DNA of 64,000 bases from Paenibacillaceae bacterium. GTDB lineage: Bacteria; Bacillota; Bacilli; Paenibacillales; NBRC-103111. Shown here in pieces: positions 63,623 through 64,000 of this stretch. The notes below the pieces were generated by a model. That model was not told where the DNA came from. It was given only the letters and a program-made list of their open reading frames with translations, and ran no database searches. Within the stretch, counting starts at the first letter, position 1, and every line of letters starts with the position of its first letter. The stretch spans positions 1 to 64,000 of the forward strand of contig JAQSYI010000034.1 of NCBI GenBank assembly GCA_029256185.1, given 5' to 3'. The translations under genes were made by a program, and so were the position numbers.

Positions 63623-64000
63623 TCAAACCGCCGCGCCCAAGGCCTGTACGCCCGCATATTCCGGCTCGGGCACACATACGGCCGCCCCGCAGCGCAAGGA
63701 TTCCTTCACATCAATAAACCGTTGATTGTCGGAGCCCCGGAAGAGCAGATGGTAGCTTCTCCGCTCTTCCACGAATTTCCCGTCCATCAAATAATCGCTG
63801 CCCGCAAGCAACTCCTGCCAGCCCTTGCGGTTAGGCGCGTTTGCCAGAATATGCTCGAAGGTGTAGCCGGTATAGGTAAGAACGTTCTTGCCCAGCGCCT
63901 TCACCCTCCTGGTCAGCTCCGCAAAGGCTTCCGCCTGCCCAAAGGGCTCCCCGCCGCTCCAGGTGACGCCCTTCAGCAGCGGATTGCGTCCCACCTCATT
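63623..64000 (-). CDS. nrdG: Anaerobic ribonucleotide reductase activating protein, 3' part
   Basis: The last 125 or so codons of a radical SAM activase of class III ribonucleotide reductase: NPLLKGVTWSGGEPFGQAEAF, LTYTGYTFEHIL and FRGSDNQRFIDV. The radical SAM cysteines would lie beyond the right edge of the window. It reads leftward toward nrdIEF, so class III and class Ib genes are adjacent. Only the partial gene is visible. Confidence 0.9.
   Translation of the reverse strand, partial: NEVGRNPLLKGVTWSGGEPFGQAEAFAELTRRVKALGKNVLTYTGYTFEHILANAPNRKGWQELLAGSDYLMDGKFVEERRSYHLLFRGSDNQRFIDVKESLRCGAAVCVPEPEYAGVQALGAAV

Overview
The window looks like a Paenibacillus-type Bacillota chromosome. Supporting signs are strong AAGGAGG-like ribosome binding sites, frequent GTG/TTG starts, a tRNA-Trp T-box upstream of trpS, a SAM-I riboswitch upstream of metNIQ, a canonical 7-1-7 Fur box, and a YwqB/YwqA-like SWIM/Snf2 pair. 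Most of it is GC-rich housekeeping and metabolic DNA. A distinctly AT-rich foreign island (about 15.2-20.1 kb) sits among transposase relics.

Layout. 0.5-4.7 kb: taurine/sulfonate operon (Tpa-like aminotransferase plus three ABC subunits). 4.8-6.9 kb: Fur-controlled AraC regulator and siderophore-binding lipoprotein that share one uninterrupted reading frame. 7.5-10.1 kb: protein-thiocarboxylate sulfur assimilation operon (ubiquitin-like carrier, E1-like enzyme, JAMM protease, siroheme sulfite reductase, TusA-like protein). 10.2-11.7 kb: MITE-like element, membrane protein, TetR regulator. 11.8-15.1 kb: decayed GNAT gene, degraded partial copy of the 23.3-26.1 kb locus, and a dead IS1634-like transposase. 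15.2-19.8 kb: RiPP locus (radical SAM/SPASM maturase, Cys-rich precursor, ABC exporter, and a second precursor stranded behind IS21 debris). 20.3-22.9 kb: degraded DNA and a transposase relic. 23.1-26.5 kb: S41 peptidase, TetR, CPBP protease, GNAT. 26.6-28.1 kb: trpS with T-box. 28.1-32.4 kb: TetR/SDR, TetR/hydrolase, orphan DinJ-type antitoxin. 32.9-38.0 kb: rhodanese, small Zn-ribbon protein, and a DHQase-like/epimerase/quinone-reductase operon with an AraC regulator. 38.4-45.7 kb: GNAT, SWIM/Snf2 pair, EAL and GGDEF proteins. 46.3-50.3 kb: acetate transporter, SAM riboswitch, metNI and a frameshifted metQ. 50.7-52.7 kb: DUF116 protein and FlxA-like protein. 52.8-59.7 kb: AraC regulator and a four-gene oxidoreductase operon. 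59.9-64 kb: nrdIEF (class Ib) and the 3' end of nrdG (class III).

Functional threads. Sulfur recurs: sulfonate import and deamination, sulfite reduction onto a carrier protein, rhodanese, and methionine import under SAM control. Iron uptake is Fur-controlled. The RiPP locus is the strongest candidate for an undescribed system. Two precursors share a TP-x-YDECEGV leader motif and a C-S-D-L-C / Y-C-S-x-D-x-P core pattern.

Repeats. Several dispersed repeat families recur just upstream of genes. The most striking is a tandem repeat of about 40 bp, with two hairpins per unit, abutting the ribosome binding site of four unrelated genes and always in the gene's own orientation.
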